Shown here one piece after another: positions 1 to 13,600 of a DNA stretch of 64,000 bases. A model generated the notes under the pieces. The model worked only from the letters and a program-made list of their open reading frames with translations. It made no database searches and was not told where the DNA came from. The translations under genes and the position numbers were made by a program. The first letter of the stretch is position 1, and every line of letters begins with the position of its first letter. Source of the DNA: Nautilus pompilius (lineage: Eukaryota; Mollusca; Cephalopoda; Nautilida; Nautilidae); assembly GCA_018389105.1 (NCBI GenBank), contig JACATO010002142.1, positions 248,001 to 312,000 of the forward strand, read 5' to 3'.

Positions 1-658
1 TGAAAGACAAAAATGTTATTTACATTGAGCAAATATATTTAAAATCTGTTAAAGCAGGGTTAATTATTTTTATTTTTTTTGTTTGTTTAATGTTTTAGAG
101 GCAGAAAATAACATGGTAAAGAAAAAGACAAGTGGATAACACGGGACCTCGATTGTGTGAATGCATTTGGGAAAAGGGTTAAATTGTATGGAACTGAATA
201 ACTTCTCAGTCAGATTTTAAGAATCTTTCAGAATATTTTTTAACTTTAAGAAAGTTTCATGTTTCTTTTTTTTTATGTGGCCTTTTCTTTTGCAGCACAT
301 GAATGCACTAAGATGGATAAAAATTTTTTTACTTGGAATTTTTTAAATATGATTTCTTTGAATCATCATTTCACTTTTTCTTATGTTAGCCTTTAAGTTA
401 ATTTTTTTAAAATAGTTTCCTGTAACAAGTATGCAAATTCACTGGTATCACAGGGCGATTCAGAAGTCGAGTTGGCTAGAAACTGGTGCCAATTAATAAT
501 GCCCATATTTCTTATAATTGTTAAATTTTAGACAAATAGTTTACAATTATACTTAGTATATGGCAAGTTCATGAAATATGTTATTATGAAAATGAACAGT
601 AGTAGCATTAACATACTAGAGATGAAAATAATTTTTGCTTGGGAAGATACCTTGTTTG

Positions 659-660
<2 letters not shown>

Positions 661-690
<30 letters not shown>
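661..690. repeat. (AT)n microsatellite
   Basis: About 15 uninterrupted TA/AT dinucleotide units. Confidence 0.95.
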
Positions 691-693
<3 letters not shown>

Positions 694-1049
694 CTACTTA
701 TGTTTGCTAATCAATTGAAACAATGCTAATTATTTTGATTTCTTACCACCAGTTGCTGATGATCTTTCTAATTAATTTGCCCCTTGTGTAATTAACAATA
801 ATAGACCCCTTTCTTCCAACCATTATAAAACACCTAATTTTAAGATATCTATATTTAGATATATGGTTTTCTTTTGTAAGTCTAGTGATTGTTTTTCCAT
901 TAATCAGAAGGAATTTGCAAACTCTCTTTGTAGATCACTTGCTCTGCCACTATGTTGGTTTTGTTGGATTTTTATAAAAAATTCATCCTTAGTCTTTATT
1001 TTTAATAATAATGAATAAAGGGCTGCTGTTAGTAAAGATGAAATAATGC

Positions 1050-1477
1050 TTAGATTTTGTTTGTTTGCTTGTGGAATACTATACTAAAGCTTGTTATACA
1101 GAACCTTTCTGCGACTTCATCAACAGCTGTGCTCGCACTGAGATTAATTTTTTCCGAGATTACCAACCCTGGGCTCTGTTTCTTCAGATTTAATAATCTC
1201 CATTTTCTACTGGTCCTTTTCTCACCATTGAAGTGTTGCTGCTTTCTTCTGATGCTAATATACTGCCCAGAAATAGCACACCTTAAAGATGTTTTTTCCA
1301 AAACTGTTCCGCATTGTACAGACACAAGTAAAACTGTAGCCATTTTCTGTGAGAAGAGGATTGAGCTCAATTTGCAGACATGGTGGCATTTCTTCACACT
1401 TAATTTTTGCTTAACTCTTCAAACAGATTCGAGACTAATAACACGCCCACGTAGCCATTAAAAAAAAAAAAAAAAAC
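1050..1477. other. unrecognised open stretch ending in poly(A)
   Basis: Both strands are open here for about 115-134 codons, and the segment ends on the plus strand in about 17 A residues (1459-1477). A poly(A) tail on higher-complexity sequence suggests a retroposed fragment. I recognise no protein family on either strand, and overlapping open frames on both strands argue against a real gene. It is recorded as unexplained sequence only. Confidence 0.25.
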
Positions 1478-3529
1478 TGTTCAAAGTTCTGTCAGCTCCT
1501 GAGATATTCAACCCAAGATATGTGGGTTCACAACTTATTTGTAGACTTGTCATGGTAACCATGCGAGTTCATTAAATATGCAAAACACTTTGGCACTGTA
1601 CTCTTTTAACTGTTAATCAGACTTGTCAAATTTCGTCTCACACCTTTTTTTATTTGAAGACAGCACTTGTTTGAATGCAGTGTTATTGGGATTTTGCACA
1701 TTTTTCATGTTTTATTATTATTTTTTTAGACTTTTTCTTAATTTTTGAAATTCTGTGAATTACAAAATATGATATATTCATCCAAACTTTAAACTAATGC
1801 AGGTAAGAACATTTTCCCCATGCAATGCTTTGGTCAGACTTTACCATATTCGGAAGAATTTGGATGAAAAACAATGGAGTTGTATACCAGAAAATGGTAA
1901 AATGTCATAATTAGGAGAAATGCATTCAAAAATACTGGTAGACTTGGTACCATTGAGTCTATACTTCTACTATGTCAATTGAACTTCCACATGGTTTTTG
2001 TGAAAACAAAATAATATTTTAAATTGTAACTCCAGAAGACAGTTTAACTTGTAAAAGTACACTCAAATAAAAGTGTGGAAATCACTATTTGTTAGGAATT
2101 AAAAAATAATAAAGTAAAATGCTATTAAAAAGTAAGGACGCAACTATGTAGGAAAAATCACGCAAATCTAATATTTCAAAATAATAATAAATTATATTAT
2201 TCTTTGTACTTAATGTTGAAATGGTTACATATGAGCTGTTTCCAGTTTGGTCTGTTCACTGCTTACTGACTGTAATATGAATGACATAACAAACAGCTGT
2301 TCAGATATTCAGCCAGTTACCAAGGAATTTGAGCAGGGAATCCTATGAAGTTCTGCAAATTGATGATAAATAATGTGTTAAAAATCTGATTTAGTGGAAT
2401 GATTGTAGTCATATTTAGCATGCATGGTTATTGAATCAACCAACCTTAAAAGATGTGTGATGAAGATGAACAGACTGAAGTAGAAAGGAATTCATCATGA
2501 CCAGCAAGCCAGCCAGGAGTTTTCTATTTAATAAATTGAACAATGCTACATGTAATTGCAAAGCGCAAATATAGTATGATACACTTTTTATGTGCATTTA
2601 ACTTAATGCTTATATTCCAAATACATAACAAATATGAAAAAATATTACTATCAGAGATTTGTTTTGATCTCATTTGGTTTTTCAATATCTGAAATTAAGG
2701 GCATGGTGATAAAAAGTTAAACTTGCATTCTAATAAGATAATTTACTCTAGTCTAAAAATGAAGGATTCTGGTAGAGTTTTTTGGGTATGTGTGATGGAG
2801 GTAACTCTTTACTGCCTTGCACCTTGATTACTGCTCAAGAGCCCTAGCTGCACACCTAGGTAACTAGATCACCAAGGCTAATAATAATCCACATCTTTAC
2901 CCTAGTTCATTGCTGAGAGATGCCCTTAGACCGTGAAATTCAGGACGGGGGGTGACAAGAAGAATCTTGAAGTATACTTAGCAGTTATGCATTTTTCTTT
3001 ACACAGATCTGTATCATGTTAGATTTGTGATCCAATATCTAAGGTAGTGTAAACAAGTATGCAGCTGAATTGACTTTTACCTATTAACTCCAAAAGTCAA
3101 ATTCAGTGTATTAAATCTAAAAGTGTATATATTAGTATGATCTATTAGAATTGGGAGAAGCTAGATAGATATTTGTATGCCAGTCATCAAATAATTCTAA
3201 GTATTTAAACAAAAAAAAGCGATGGAGCAAGTGAATTTTATTTAGATAGAACTTGTTTATTTCTCTTTTCATAAAGAAGCATTTTGAAATATTTTTAAAA
3301 AAAATTCAGAAAGATGCTGCTTTAAATTTTACTAATAAAGTAATTTTCTGCAGTATATTGTTGGAGATAGCAATTTTGGATGTTAGAGGCTTTCAAAATA
3401 ATTAGGGGTTTTGACTATGTGAATAGGGATAGTTTCTTCAACGTCTACAATCACTAGGGTGTCATAATTACAAATTAGTTAAGATTTCAGCAGAGTTAGA
3501 TATTAGGAAATGTTGTTTCTCTTCCTGGA

Positions 3530-3600
3530 GACCCTTAAGTCATGATGGCTTCTTGCCCCCCTTGAACTTCTAAACCAGACTGGCTTTAAATGAAGTTTGA
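3530..3600. repeat. dispersed repeat, copy A
   Basis: Resembles 50823-50905: both contain CATGATGGCTTCTTGC followed by a similar CT-rich and AAAC-containing tail, with scattered differences. The family is not recognised. Confidence 0.45.
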
Positions 3601-3724
3601 TATATTTCTGTCTTTTCAACACTTGAATTCTAGCTATAAAAAGAAACAACAAAAAATCCAATATACCATGCATCAGAACTTATCTTGCCAGTGTTTTTCA
3701 AAATTAAAAATAGACTTTTTTCAC

Positions 3725-3927
3725 ATGAATAAATGCTGCGGACATTTTGGGGCAGCTTGTTGAATAACTTTTTGAAATATTGCCTCCATTTCTTTTGCAA
3801 GTAGTTTCATGGTTGAGTGACATTGTTTGGATATTTTGACACTCTGATCTAGTTCATCCCATGCAGCTTCAGCAAGATTCAGATGGGAAGGAGTAAGTCC
3901 TAGCCTTGCTGCATTGAGCTTGACCAT
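3725..3927 (-). mobile_element. Tc1/mariner transposase C-terminal remnant
   Basis: A short minus-strand open frame reads like the end of a Tc1-type transposase. It has an LTPSHLNLAEAAWDELDQ stretch where the family has a PSDLNPIEHLWDELDR-type block carrying the last catalytic acidic residue, then a helix-rich tail of KEMEAIFQKVIQQ type. Only about 65 residues survive and the DNA-binding and main DDE parts are missing, so this is a dead fragment. Identity rests on motif similarity read by eye. Confidence 0.6.
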
Positions 3928-5485
3928 TATTTAATTGCAGTATAAAGTGATCACCTAAATTTGCCTTAAATATTTGAACTAGCAGCTTATTTTCCTTTTC
4001 CATGGTTCTTTTTCTTCCCCACCCGCCCCTTTAAGTTCATAATGATTGAGCCAGTTGACTTCAATCTATAAATGTGAGTTCATACACAAATCTGTCAAAT
4101 TAAGTGTTGCAAAACTGACATTGATGACTGCAATATGGTTGGGTGTAACATTGAGATGCTTCACTTTTTTTTTTTTTTATATCTTTTCTTCAGATTCAGC
4201 AATACACGAATAACAAGTTGAGGCCAGCCTTCATTTTACCAGCTTAGTAGAAGATTGTATGTGGAAATAGATGGTTGTCATTCATCACTGTATACATCAA
4301 CATACTGTCAGTACCTGATTATAAACATTTAAAGTTTCTTTTTGTGCAATGATTAGTTTAATCATTTTTAGTAATCAGTGGGTATGTATATGACAATTTA
4401 TTACCTGGATTTTGATTAAAATTTGTACAAGTGAGGAAAGGTTCAGGATTTTAAATCCAGTGGACAAAACGACATCGTAATTTAAATAGACCTGGTCCAT
4501 AAAAGTAGAGACTATATTAAAGCTGGTTAATTCACATTGCACCCTGAATGTATGCATAAAGTTCATTTTTTTTTTCTTATACATTTTACAATATATCAGG
4601 ACTGCGTAACAGATGCTGCTAATAAAGAACTAGTGGGGGGAAAATCAAATGTTTGTAAAATCAGGATTAATCTACTTTATATCAAATGATATGATTTAAT
4701 AATGGAACTGGCTAGCTTGATTACAGATAGCCAGCTGTACATCTTTGTAATACTGTAAACAGTTATCAGGCATGGGGAAGTCAGGGTTGTGATTGTGGCG
4801 CCATTATGATTGTAAACGAAACTGCAATCCTTGAGCATAAACTAAAATGTCGACAGGCACGGATTATTGTGTTGCAGGAAAACAATTCCTTTTAGGGTTT
4901 CGCAGAATCCACACTTCACATAATAGCAAGGAATTTTTTTTTTTTTTTCCTATGGCCAGTTCTATTGCTTCTCTCTCTAAAATAGATCCATACACAGTTC
5001 TCCACACTCTTCTTGACTTGGTACCATACTGAATAGACAGATCACCAGTGATTACCAGTTGTACTAGTTTTGCTGTCAGGGGTAATGTCATGAATCCATA
5101 ATTATTGTTCATCTGTTTAACAGCAAGCGAGATGTATGTAAAGATGGCTCAGATATGACTGAGACAGTTTAATTTTTATTGTCACAGCTCTATTCAAACT
5201 TCATTTGCCGGGCACCTTGGCAGCAAATGGATTAATATACGAAAAGAAATTTTACCATTAGAATATTAACAAAAATTTCTACAGTTGAAATATTTTATTA
5301 TAAAATCTACTGTACAAAGTTTCCGTGTTGCAATTAGAAACATAATGGATACAAAATTCTCTGCATCTATGGAATGAAGTAGTCAGTTGGAACTACTGAC
5401 AGTTTTGTTTGTTTTTTTTCCCACACCAATTAATATAGCAAATATTGGGTAGTCTTCTTCAATGGTTTGACACAAACCAGTAGTT

Positions 5486-5534
5486 TATATATATATATAT
5501 ATACATACATACATATATATATACATATATATAA
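5486..5534. repeat. (AT)n / (ACAT)n microsatellite
   Basis: Alternating AT units with interspersed ACAT units. Confidence 0.9.
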
Positions 5535-7117
5535 TAGCAGTCCAGTCAAGTCACTGGAGAAGAAAAAAATTTAAATAACCTACCATTTGTTTTATATAAG
5601 TTGATTATTTCTTTTTTACCCGTTAACCTTTCAGTATCAGATAGAATATATGGAAATGCGCGGCTTTAACAAAAATGTGGTGATGGTGATGATGATGCAA
5701 GGGGACAATTTTTGAATTTACAACCATTATATCCTAATCTGATTCCATTAATGACTCTGACCTTAATATTTCAGTGGGAAAAGCTTACAGTACAAAAACT
5801 TAGTTCAATGAGAGTTTCTTAGTTTGCTTACAGGCATCATTTAGTTTTGAGAACATAAATAAATAAAGTAAACTGGAGGTACTGACTTTTGTTTTTTTTT
5901 TTTCTTGCCAAGTTAACATTTGTCAAAATTGTCCTGACAACAACTCCGAACTGACCCAGGTACTTTATGGAAAAACACATTCAATAGTTAGTTCAGATGA
6001 GATATGGCATAATTTGCTGCTAAGATAAGTTGTTGGTGATTGCAATGTTAGTTGGTTCTGCAACCAGTTTTTGGCCACCACATTAAAATCCTAAAGAGTG
6101 AAAGTGGGCCGACCATTTTGAGAAAACCAAAGTGTCATAACTAATTTTGGTGCCACCATATTTACAAATACTCCATGCTGCTGACAAAATACCTTTCCTT
6201 TCATTTTCTCCCCTCCTCTTTTAAAAGTGGCTCCAGGATGCTTTGATGTACCAACAATGAATATTGCATCTCATCATCAATCTGTATGTCTAGTTTACTT
6301 ACATGTCCATTTTTTAAAATTCCTTTTAAAAGATTGATCAATTATAGGATTATTTTTACATATAAATATACTTAATACAAATACTTTAACATTACCAGTT
6401 ATACTAGATTAAAGATGCAACTGTTTCTGACTTTACTTATAGAATGACATTGTCATAATAAACTGTTTTTCTAACATTGCAAATTTAAATGAAAAAAGAA
6501 ATTTCTAAACAATTTTCTGAATATTTGTTTTGTTTCTTTTATCCATTTCACAGATATACCTGTGACTAATGCAAAACTTTTTCCATATGGTACAGACTAT
6601 TTCAAAGGTACTGAAGCTCGTATGAAATGTGATTTGTGGACTCTAGTAACAGCACTTAACATGTAGATAATTATCTATTTCCACATGCAGAGTCTCAAGC
6701 TGTAGAATTTAGAATTTTGTTCAGTGATGGTGTGCACAGGAAAGGAGATCCTTGCTTGTCTCTCTCTGGATGGGGCTATTATAATGAAGCAAGATAATTC
6801 TCATCTAACAAAAGTCCGTTTTCCATCAATTTAGTATTTCTACCCTAAGTTTGCGCTGTTTAGACAAATTTTTTCTTGAGGGGGGTAATGTTAATCTTGC
6901 TAACAAACCCATTTCTGTGTACATAAGATGAACTTAAATAATTATGAGGAAAAATATCCTTAGAAGTTTCCTAATTACTATACATGGGGTATCATTTTAT
7001 AACAGTCAGATAAACTCTCAATAGGCTTGTATGTATTCTAAATAATGTTCAGATTATGAATGTTTTTTTTTAACTTTCTACAATTGAGGCTAAGATTTTT
7101 GAGGGAAACAAAAGGCA

Positions 7118-7123
7118 TTTATT
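7118..7123 (-). terminator. candidate poly(A) signal of GABPB
   Basis: AATAAA on the minus strand, about 320 bases downstream of the GABPB stop codon. Other AATAAA matches lie further downstream, so the true cleavage site is not decided. Confidence 0.35.
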
Positions 7124-7444
7124 TAAAAGTATCTTTGATATATATATATTTAATAAAATTGACCACTTTTCCCTGGGATTTGAACCAACTTTGTTATGTC
7201 CCCCTCCCATACATGATGAGGTTTTTCAATGTTTGCTCAGCAAGATATCTTCTCCAGTGGTCTTGGCTGTAAGTGAATTTAAAAAAAAACAGCACTTGTC
7301 TTTTTCACTGAAGTCTGAAATGAGCAGTAAATAAAGACCACTTCTCAGTCCAAGTCTGTAACCAAGACACTTTTTTTTTACACAAGTCTGGCTGACTACA
7401 GTACATTGGTTCTTTTGAATGAGTTCCAGACATCTTGATGGTGA

Positions 7445-7615
7445 TTATTTCATGTCCAATTTATTTGTAGTGATTTCGCTCAGTTGTTTCTTGTACACCT
7501 CTGCTTCTAGCTCCTTCTGCCGAAGCTGAAGCTTGTATGCATCTGCTTGTCGCTGCACTTCTTCCAGCTGTCTCCGCAGCTCATCTTTATCCAATCCATC
7601 TCGGCTTTCCTTAGT
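7445..7615 (-). CDS. GABPB1: GABPB coding exon 11 (leucine zipper, stop)
   Basis: Residues 418-473 and TAA stop. A heptad-like amphipathic helix ([20 protein letters not shown]) and the [11 protein letters not shown] block align with the vertebrate dimerisation zipper (EQEAEAYRQKL). Acceptor CATTGCAG. Confidence 0.95.
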   Translation of the reverse strand, partial: TKESRDGLDKDELRRQLEEVQRQADAYKLQLRQKELEAEVYKKQLSEITTNKLDMK

Positions 7616-10600
7616 CTGCAATGGAACAAACAAATCTTGGTTATGATAAACTTATAGAAGTGAAAGACCTGCAGTGGATGAGCCAGGCTGTGATAAATGT
7701 ACTCTAGTTCAAAGAAATGTACTGATTAGTAAAAGCCGTTGGTTGGGTTAATGCATAGAACACAACTGGAGGAAAAAAACAAAAACTTTTTTTTTTTCAT
7801 CTCTCACTCTTAAGTAAAATGCCAACACTGCAGTTTTACAAGGTTTTAAAACCTAAACCATTCTCCTGTATCAACTGAAGATTCTAAAATTGCAATACTG
7901 ACAAAAACTGTTAAGCTATTTCAATCTGCTTTCATCATTCCAACTTGAGACACTTTTTAATGGCAGTTTTTACCTTTATTTTCTACTACAATCTCTAGTT
8001 TTGATCAGAAAGCAGAAGAAAAATCTTGTATCTAAAGTATCTCTTGTCCATCTTAAGCCTATACAAACTTGGAAAAATTTTGTTTTTGTGTAACTATTTG
8101 AACTAAAGCATCTCCTGTTCATCTGAAGACTATATATGCTCAACAAACTTGTTCCACAGAAAAGTCTGATTGACCACCTGATTGGTTTTGCCAATCTTAG
8201 ACCAATAAAGGAATCATGATGCTCTGGAAAGAGATAATATACTTGATGTGTAAAGAAACTTACATGAAGGATCTGTGTCAGATCAACCACACCAGCTGTT
8301 ACATCTTGGTCGCCATCACCAGAATCTAGTCGAGATTTTTTTGCCAGTGGTTCTTCACTGTCCCTTTCTGCAAAAGAGAAAACAGGTATAACAGAAGGAC
8401 GCCTCAAAATACATTTCTTAACAATCATGGCAACTAATACTCAGAAGAGTATCCTGAGTTTTGTTTTTCTTAAATTTCGCTAGAAGCTTCCCAAATCTTT
8501 AAAATGCTAAATCAAAAATTAACACATATTTATTTATTCAATAAAATAAACAATGCACATGACAGAACTAAAAAGATTGCAAGGTTTCACCATCTGAACG
8601 GTTAGATCTACAAGTATATGCTCCAATAAATACAAGAAAAGACTAACCAAAGCAGTGTGTAAAATACATTAATGACAGACTCAACATTTGTTGGCATGAG
8701 TTTCTTGGGAGTGAAAAGCAAAAAGTCCACCCATGAAACTGTATTAACAGAAAAAGCTTCATCTTACTAAAACCAATATTACTTCTGTAAAAGAAACCTG
8801 TTTGCTTAACAATATCTTTTATATAGGAAAACAAAAAATTAAGAAATGTAATGACTAACTCTCTCCATAAGGTTCTGTATCATGTCTCATACTGAATTTG
8901 ACAACGTTGGAGCTTTCACTGCTAGTTTTTCATTAGTGAAAGCACCATTTACCTGTTTCGATAGAGCTGTCTGTCACCACATCAGCACTGACTGCGACAA
9001 GCACAGAGTTATCACTGCCAGAAGAAGTCACCTGATTCTGGTCTGTTGTCACTATGGTAATCACTTTCTGTAAAGAAATGTTCTCCATTAGATGTGATGG
9101 TAAAAAAGTTGGTATCTACGTACTTCTCTCGTTTGTCAGGAACCAATAATTGCCATGCATGTATTGAGGGGTGATCAGGAATCACCAATCATGTTCGAAC
9201 AGAGATTAATATAAAGATATACCTGGTGACCATAACTGTTGACTCACCATATTTCAAAAGATAATTAATTTATCAGTGCATGTAGTCACCAGTATATCAG
9301 CATATGGCTGTTAGAAAATATATCAGTTATAATAAGTTTATGTTGGAACTCTGATCACATGAGAAAATTTCCATCATTAGAGAGTCCACAATTATGGATA
9401 CCAGTATAGGTGGTAGTTAATAGTTTGTACTGGCAAAAGAATAGAAATCAATGTTCTAAAGTTATTTAATGAGTATTTTTTAAAAACTATCAGAAAGTAC
9501 AAGTGTTTACATGCAAAAAGAAAAAAATGGTGAACACCATTTTTTTAAGACCATACATTCCAACTAAATCTTGTGCATGCAAATTTTTTTGTTTTATTGA
9601 TCCATAAGTATTATCGCTAAGAAATTTTTTGCGTTTTTACCTGAGCTTTAAACCTTGCCTACCTGCTCTCCTGTATCACCTACAACGTTTTCAATTGCAC
9701 TGTCAACTGCTGAGTCCTGAGTTTCACCATCTGATGTTGTCCGATTCAATCCCTGTTGTTTGATAATGTTCAGTGCCATTTTTCCAGCCTCTGAGTTAAA
9801 TAAATAAGTAAAACTTACATTCAAAGAAAAAATAAAGTTTCGGATAAAAGAATGACAGATCAGAGGTTAGTACAGGGTTCCCTTGCCTATTGCAAGGGAT
9901 ATGCTCTTGAAAACCACCACAAAAGGAAAAAACTGGTTAGAAAATATAAGGCCTTATGGAAAATAGGGTTATGGCACAGCTGCTGTGTCCCTAACTCTCT
10001 GACTAAGTTGCATCTTCCTTCATTCCTTCACTACTGTGGTGCAGTGACATCTTGGACAGTGGATGTAGCTGGAGCATCAGTGGTGGCTTTCTTAAAAAAG
10101 CTTAGATGGAAGGCTGGCTCATTTTCTTCTGTAGCTCCCTGTATGGTTTCATTAATTCCTCCAATCCTCATTTGAGCTCCATGAATGGATCAACCTTCAT
10201 GAAAAGGTTGGAGAGACTAGTAGCAAGCATTCCATGGCTAAGGTTGGCTAGAGTCATCTTTGGCTTTTCCACCACATCCTTGTCCTCATCATCTCTAGAT
10301 GACTGTATCAGTTCCTCAAGGTCCTCAGTTAACTTCTCAACATGTGACTGAAGGAGTTTCTTGACCTGATTAGCCTGGATGTTGGCCAGCCCCTCACCTC
10401 CAAAATGTTGTGCAGCCCACATGATGCACTGAACCTCAATGGCAACTGTAGGGAAGCCTTTGAAGTTATTCACTACCTCCCTCAAAAATTTAGCCCAGCA
10501 GGCACTCAGTGTTCATGGCTTCAGCTCATCAAGTGCTTCTTTAATGTTAAAAATGCAGTCTATGATGTCACTTTTTCCAACACTCTGCCATTGTCAAGGT

Positions 10601-13600
10601 CAGGTCCTCTCCATGACATCAATGATGCCAGACATGTATTAACTTTTGAAAGCCACTATCATACTATGTTCCATGGGCTGAAAGAGTATGACATCATGTT
10701 GGGAGGCAGGAACATGACTTAAATATTTGGATGGGTGAATTTGAGTGCCTCAGGGTGGCCGGTTAAATTATCCAGGATGAGTAGCACCTTGAACACCAGA
10801 TTTTTCTTCACATGGTACCACTCCACCTCATGCACAAAAGTTGCTCAACCAGTCCATAGAGACTGCAGCAGTTACCTACACCTCGTGGTTAGAGCATCAA
10901 AAAACATGGAGGTGATTTTTGTTCTCCTTCAGCTTGAAGAAGCAATCCCCCGCAACATTGCCACAAAGGAGAAGGGTCAGTCGGTCCTAGAGCAGACTTC
11001 TCAGTATTCAAGATGAAAGTTCTGTTAGGCATGCGCTTCCAAAACAAGCCAGTCTTGTTGGCAATGAGGACCTATTTGGCAAGTAACCCTTCTCTTCAAT
11101 CAACTTCAGATGCTCTGAGTATATCGCAGTGACCTCATGATCTACTAAGGCAGATTTCCCCACAATCTTGATATTATGCAGGCTGTACCTCTTCTTAAAG
11201 TTTTCAAACCAGCCCTTACTGGCTTGAAACTTACTGTCTTCAACACTTCCCTCCTCCAGAATTCCTACAAGGTGCATGTAGATACGCTTACCATTCCCTT
11301 CTCACACATCACCTGGCTACTTAGCGGCACTTTCTTCTGGGCTTGGTCTTCCATCCATATGTTTAGAGCATTCTTCATTTTTTCTATGTTAGGATCATGT
11401 GGCATAAAGGTCACCTTAGCACTTTTAGATGTATTACCAGCAATACTAGCCCTTATCAAAGTTTTACTCTTTTTTGTTGTCCTAATGATGGACTTGTTAA
11501 CTCCCATGAGTCTCCCCACCAAAGCTGCACTCTCACCACAAGCAAGTTGATCAACCACTTATAATTTATTTTTCTAAGACATTACATTCCATGGCCTTTT
11601 CACACTTTTTTCACCTTTACCACTGAGTACATGCTTAGGAGCCATGTTTAAGGGTAAAATTATTGCTAATAAACAATAAATAAAAGTGAAGAAATTCAGA
11701 ATAATATAGAGCAATCAACAATGCCCACATGGTACAACAGTCACAGTACAAGAGACAGTGGGGTGGGATGACCAGCAGTGATGGGATGCTGTGCAGATGA
11801 ATATGTGTATGGTATTCTTTGACATGCTATACTGCTGATACACAAAAATTCCATACTGTTGTTGCTAAAATGGTATACAGAGGGGAAAACATGGATACAT
11901 GCATTCTGCAGTTGGAGTGGGAATGTTGCATAGCATGCCCACTAATCATGGTGGCTATGGTTGTGGGCTGTTTGTGGTGTCTCGCCAGGATTGTGATTTC
12001 TCTCATTACTTGTCCCTTTCCACACTCAAAATCTCTAATTATTTAGAAAGCCTCAATTAGATCTCTTAAACATCTAAAATTCAGACTTGATAGATGTGAT
12101 ATTTTTAATAGTTCAGCATATTCCAAAATAAAATCTATGCTGAACTTTCTAATAGTCCTCAAATAACGACATCATGCATGTTTTTCTTGAATCTTTTGCT
12201 TGCTTATCATCAACTTGCCATCCCTACTGACGCAAAGTTTTATAGTTTAGAGGTCAAAGGGCTATTAGCCTTTTTTTATGTCAGAAGACAAAAATACAAA
12301 AACAAATCTGAGTTGCAATCCTTTTTCAAATAAGGAAAAATTATCTGCTAAAACTTTTAGCATGACAGCAAAATAAATTCTAATAAACCTCTTCCATTTC
12401 CAAAAAACAATAAGAATAAAAAACACTATTCAATGCTAGTCAGAATGTTTAGAAAGAGGTACCAGAAACAACCAAAACTGTTGCAAGTAGAGGAATTTTC
12501 TTAAATGTTAAACCTGTTTTCCCAATGAAATTATTTATTTATATTTATTTCTGAGAGTCAAAAAAAATTTTGAGCTGACCTGTCAATGCGATGGACTGGC
12601 CGCTTTCCATGGCTGATGTGATGATACTGCCGTCATTGGTCGAAATCATTGTGATACCGTGACTTTCTAACCAGCTCATGGCTTCTGCAGTGCTGGGGTC
12701 TAAAAGCAAAAACAAAAAAGAAATTATGGGTTAATTATCTCCATATTAAATTTAATTAAAATTGGGGTTGTTTTTTCTTTATCAGGTTTTAAAAAAATCT
12801 CTTGCTATGTTAAGTTGAACTTGGGAGCTGGGTAGGCAACCGATTGATCAATGGTAATTGTTAAGCCAGACGTGTAGCAACAGACTGATCAATGATAGTC
12901 GTTAAGCTAGATGTGTAGCAACAGACTTGCATATTACAAATCTCATTTTGCTCTCTCAGTCTGCATACAGTCTACAGGAATCATATAATTTATTCAACGA
13001 CAACAAAGAACTGCATCAAATTAGTACTATTATCTGTTAAAGGCATTACTACATAACAAAAACATTCAAATAACTATTAAAAGGCTACAAATAGCGACAT
13101 TTAAATATATTTAGATGAAAGGTTTTGGATAGCCATTAAATCATTCAAATAGAGATCTAAACAAACAAAGCATTTAGACAATTTCCTTATTTTAATTTTA
13201 AAAATATAGTACTGTGTGTAAAAGAAATAAAAAGAAGACTATTATTTGATGTTTGAAGTTTCAGAAGAATTATTGTTAAAAAATAATATAGAAACAAAAA
13301 GTAAAATCAGCACTAAAACTTTGTCTGCCATGGTTGGTATAAACTCACCCTGCTGTGACTTTCGTAGCTATGCAGCTGCAGGCACAGAACCATCTAATAA
13401 TCTATTAATAACACGTTAAGTGAGGCTATTTGATACCAGGTGACAAACATCTGAAAACACTTCTATATCACATTTCGCCTCTCCAGGAGGCCACTGCTGA
13501 AGAATAGTGACCATATCACAACAGCTGTGACTGCCATGGAAAGTTTTATTTGGTTGTCTTCTTTTCTATCTTTTCTATCTATATATTAATATATAGAGAA

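Larger units (their letters stand above)
1..3720. other. intergenic / 3' flank, no recognised gene
   Basis: AT-rich sequence with short homopolymer runs. No exon with splice sites and family similarity was found on either strand. It holds an (AT)n run, an unrecognised stretch ending in a poly(A) run near 1.46 kb, and one copy of a short dispersed repeat near 3.55 kb. Part could be distal 3' UTR of the minus-strand GABPB gene, but nothing shows it. Confidence 0.5.
3928..7444. other. 3' flank / possible 3' UTR of GABPB
   Basis: No coding exon recognised. If the GABPB transcript is long, part of this is its 3' UTR. Minus-strand AATAAA signals occur at several places, the nearest about 320 bases past the stop codon (7118-7123). 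An AT/ACAT simple repeat lies at 5486-5534. Small open frames at 4.4, 4.9 and 7.1 kb show no recognisable similarity. Confidence 0.45.

Noticed and set aside
1050-1461. overlapping open frames on both strands as a gene
   Set aside because: No family recognised, both strands open, and no splice or promoter context; kept only as unexplained sequence.
4864-5112. 82-codon minus-strand open frame
   Set aside because: No recognisable motifs and interrupted by a lysine run from a homopolymer.
9852-11558. several plus-strand open frames
   Set aside because: Antisense shadows of the Tigger-type transposase remnant.
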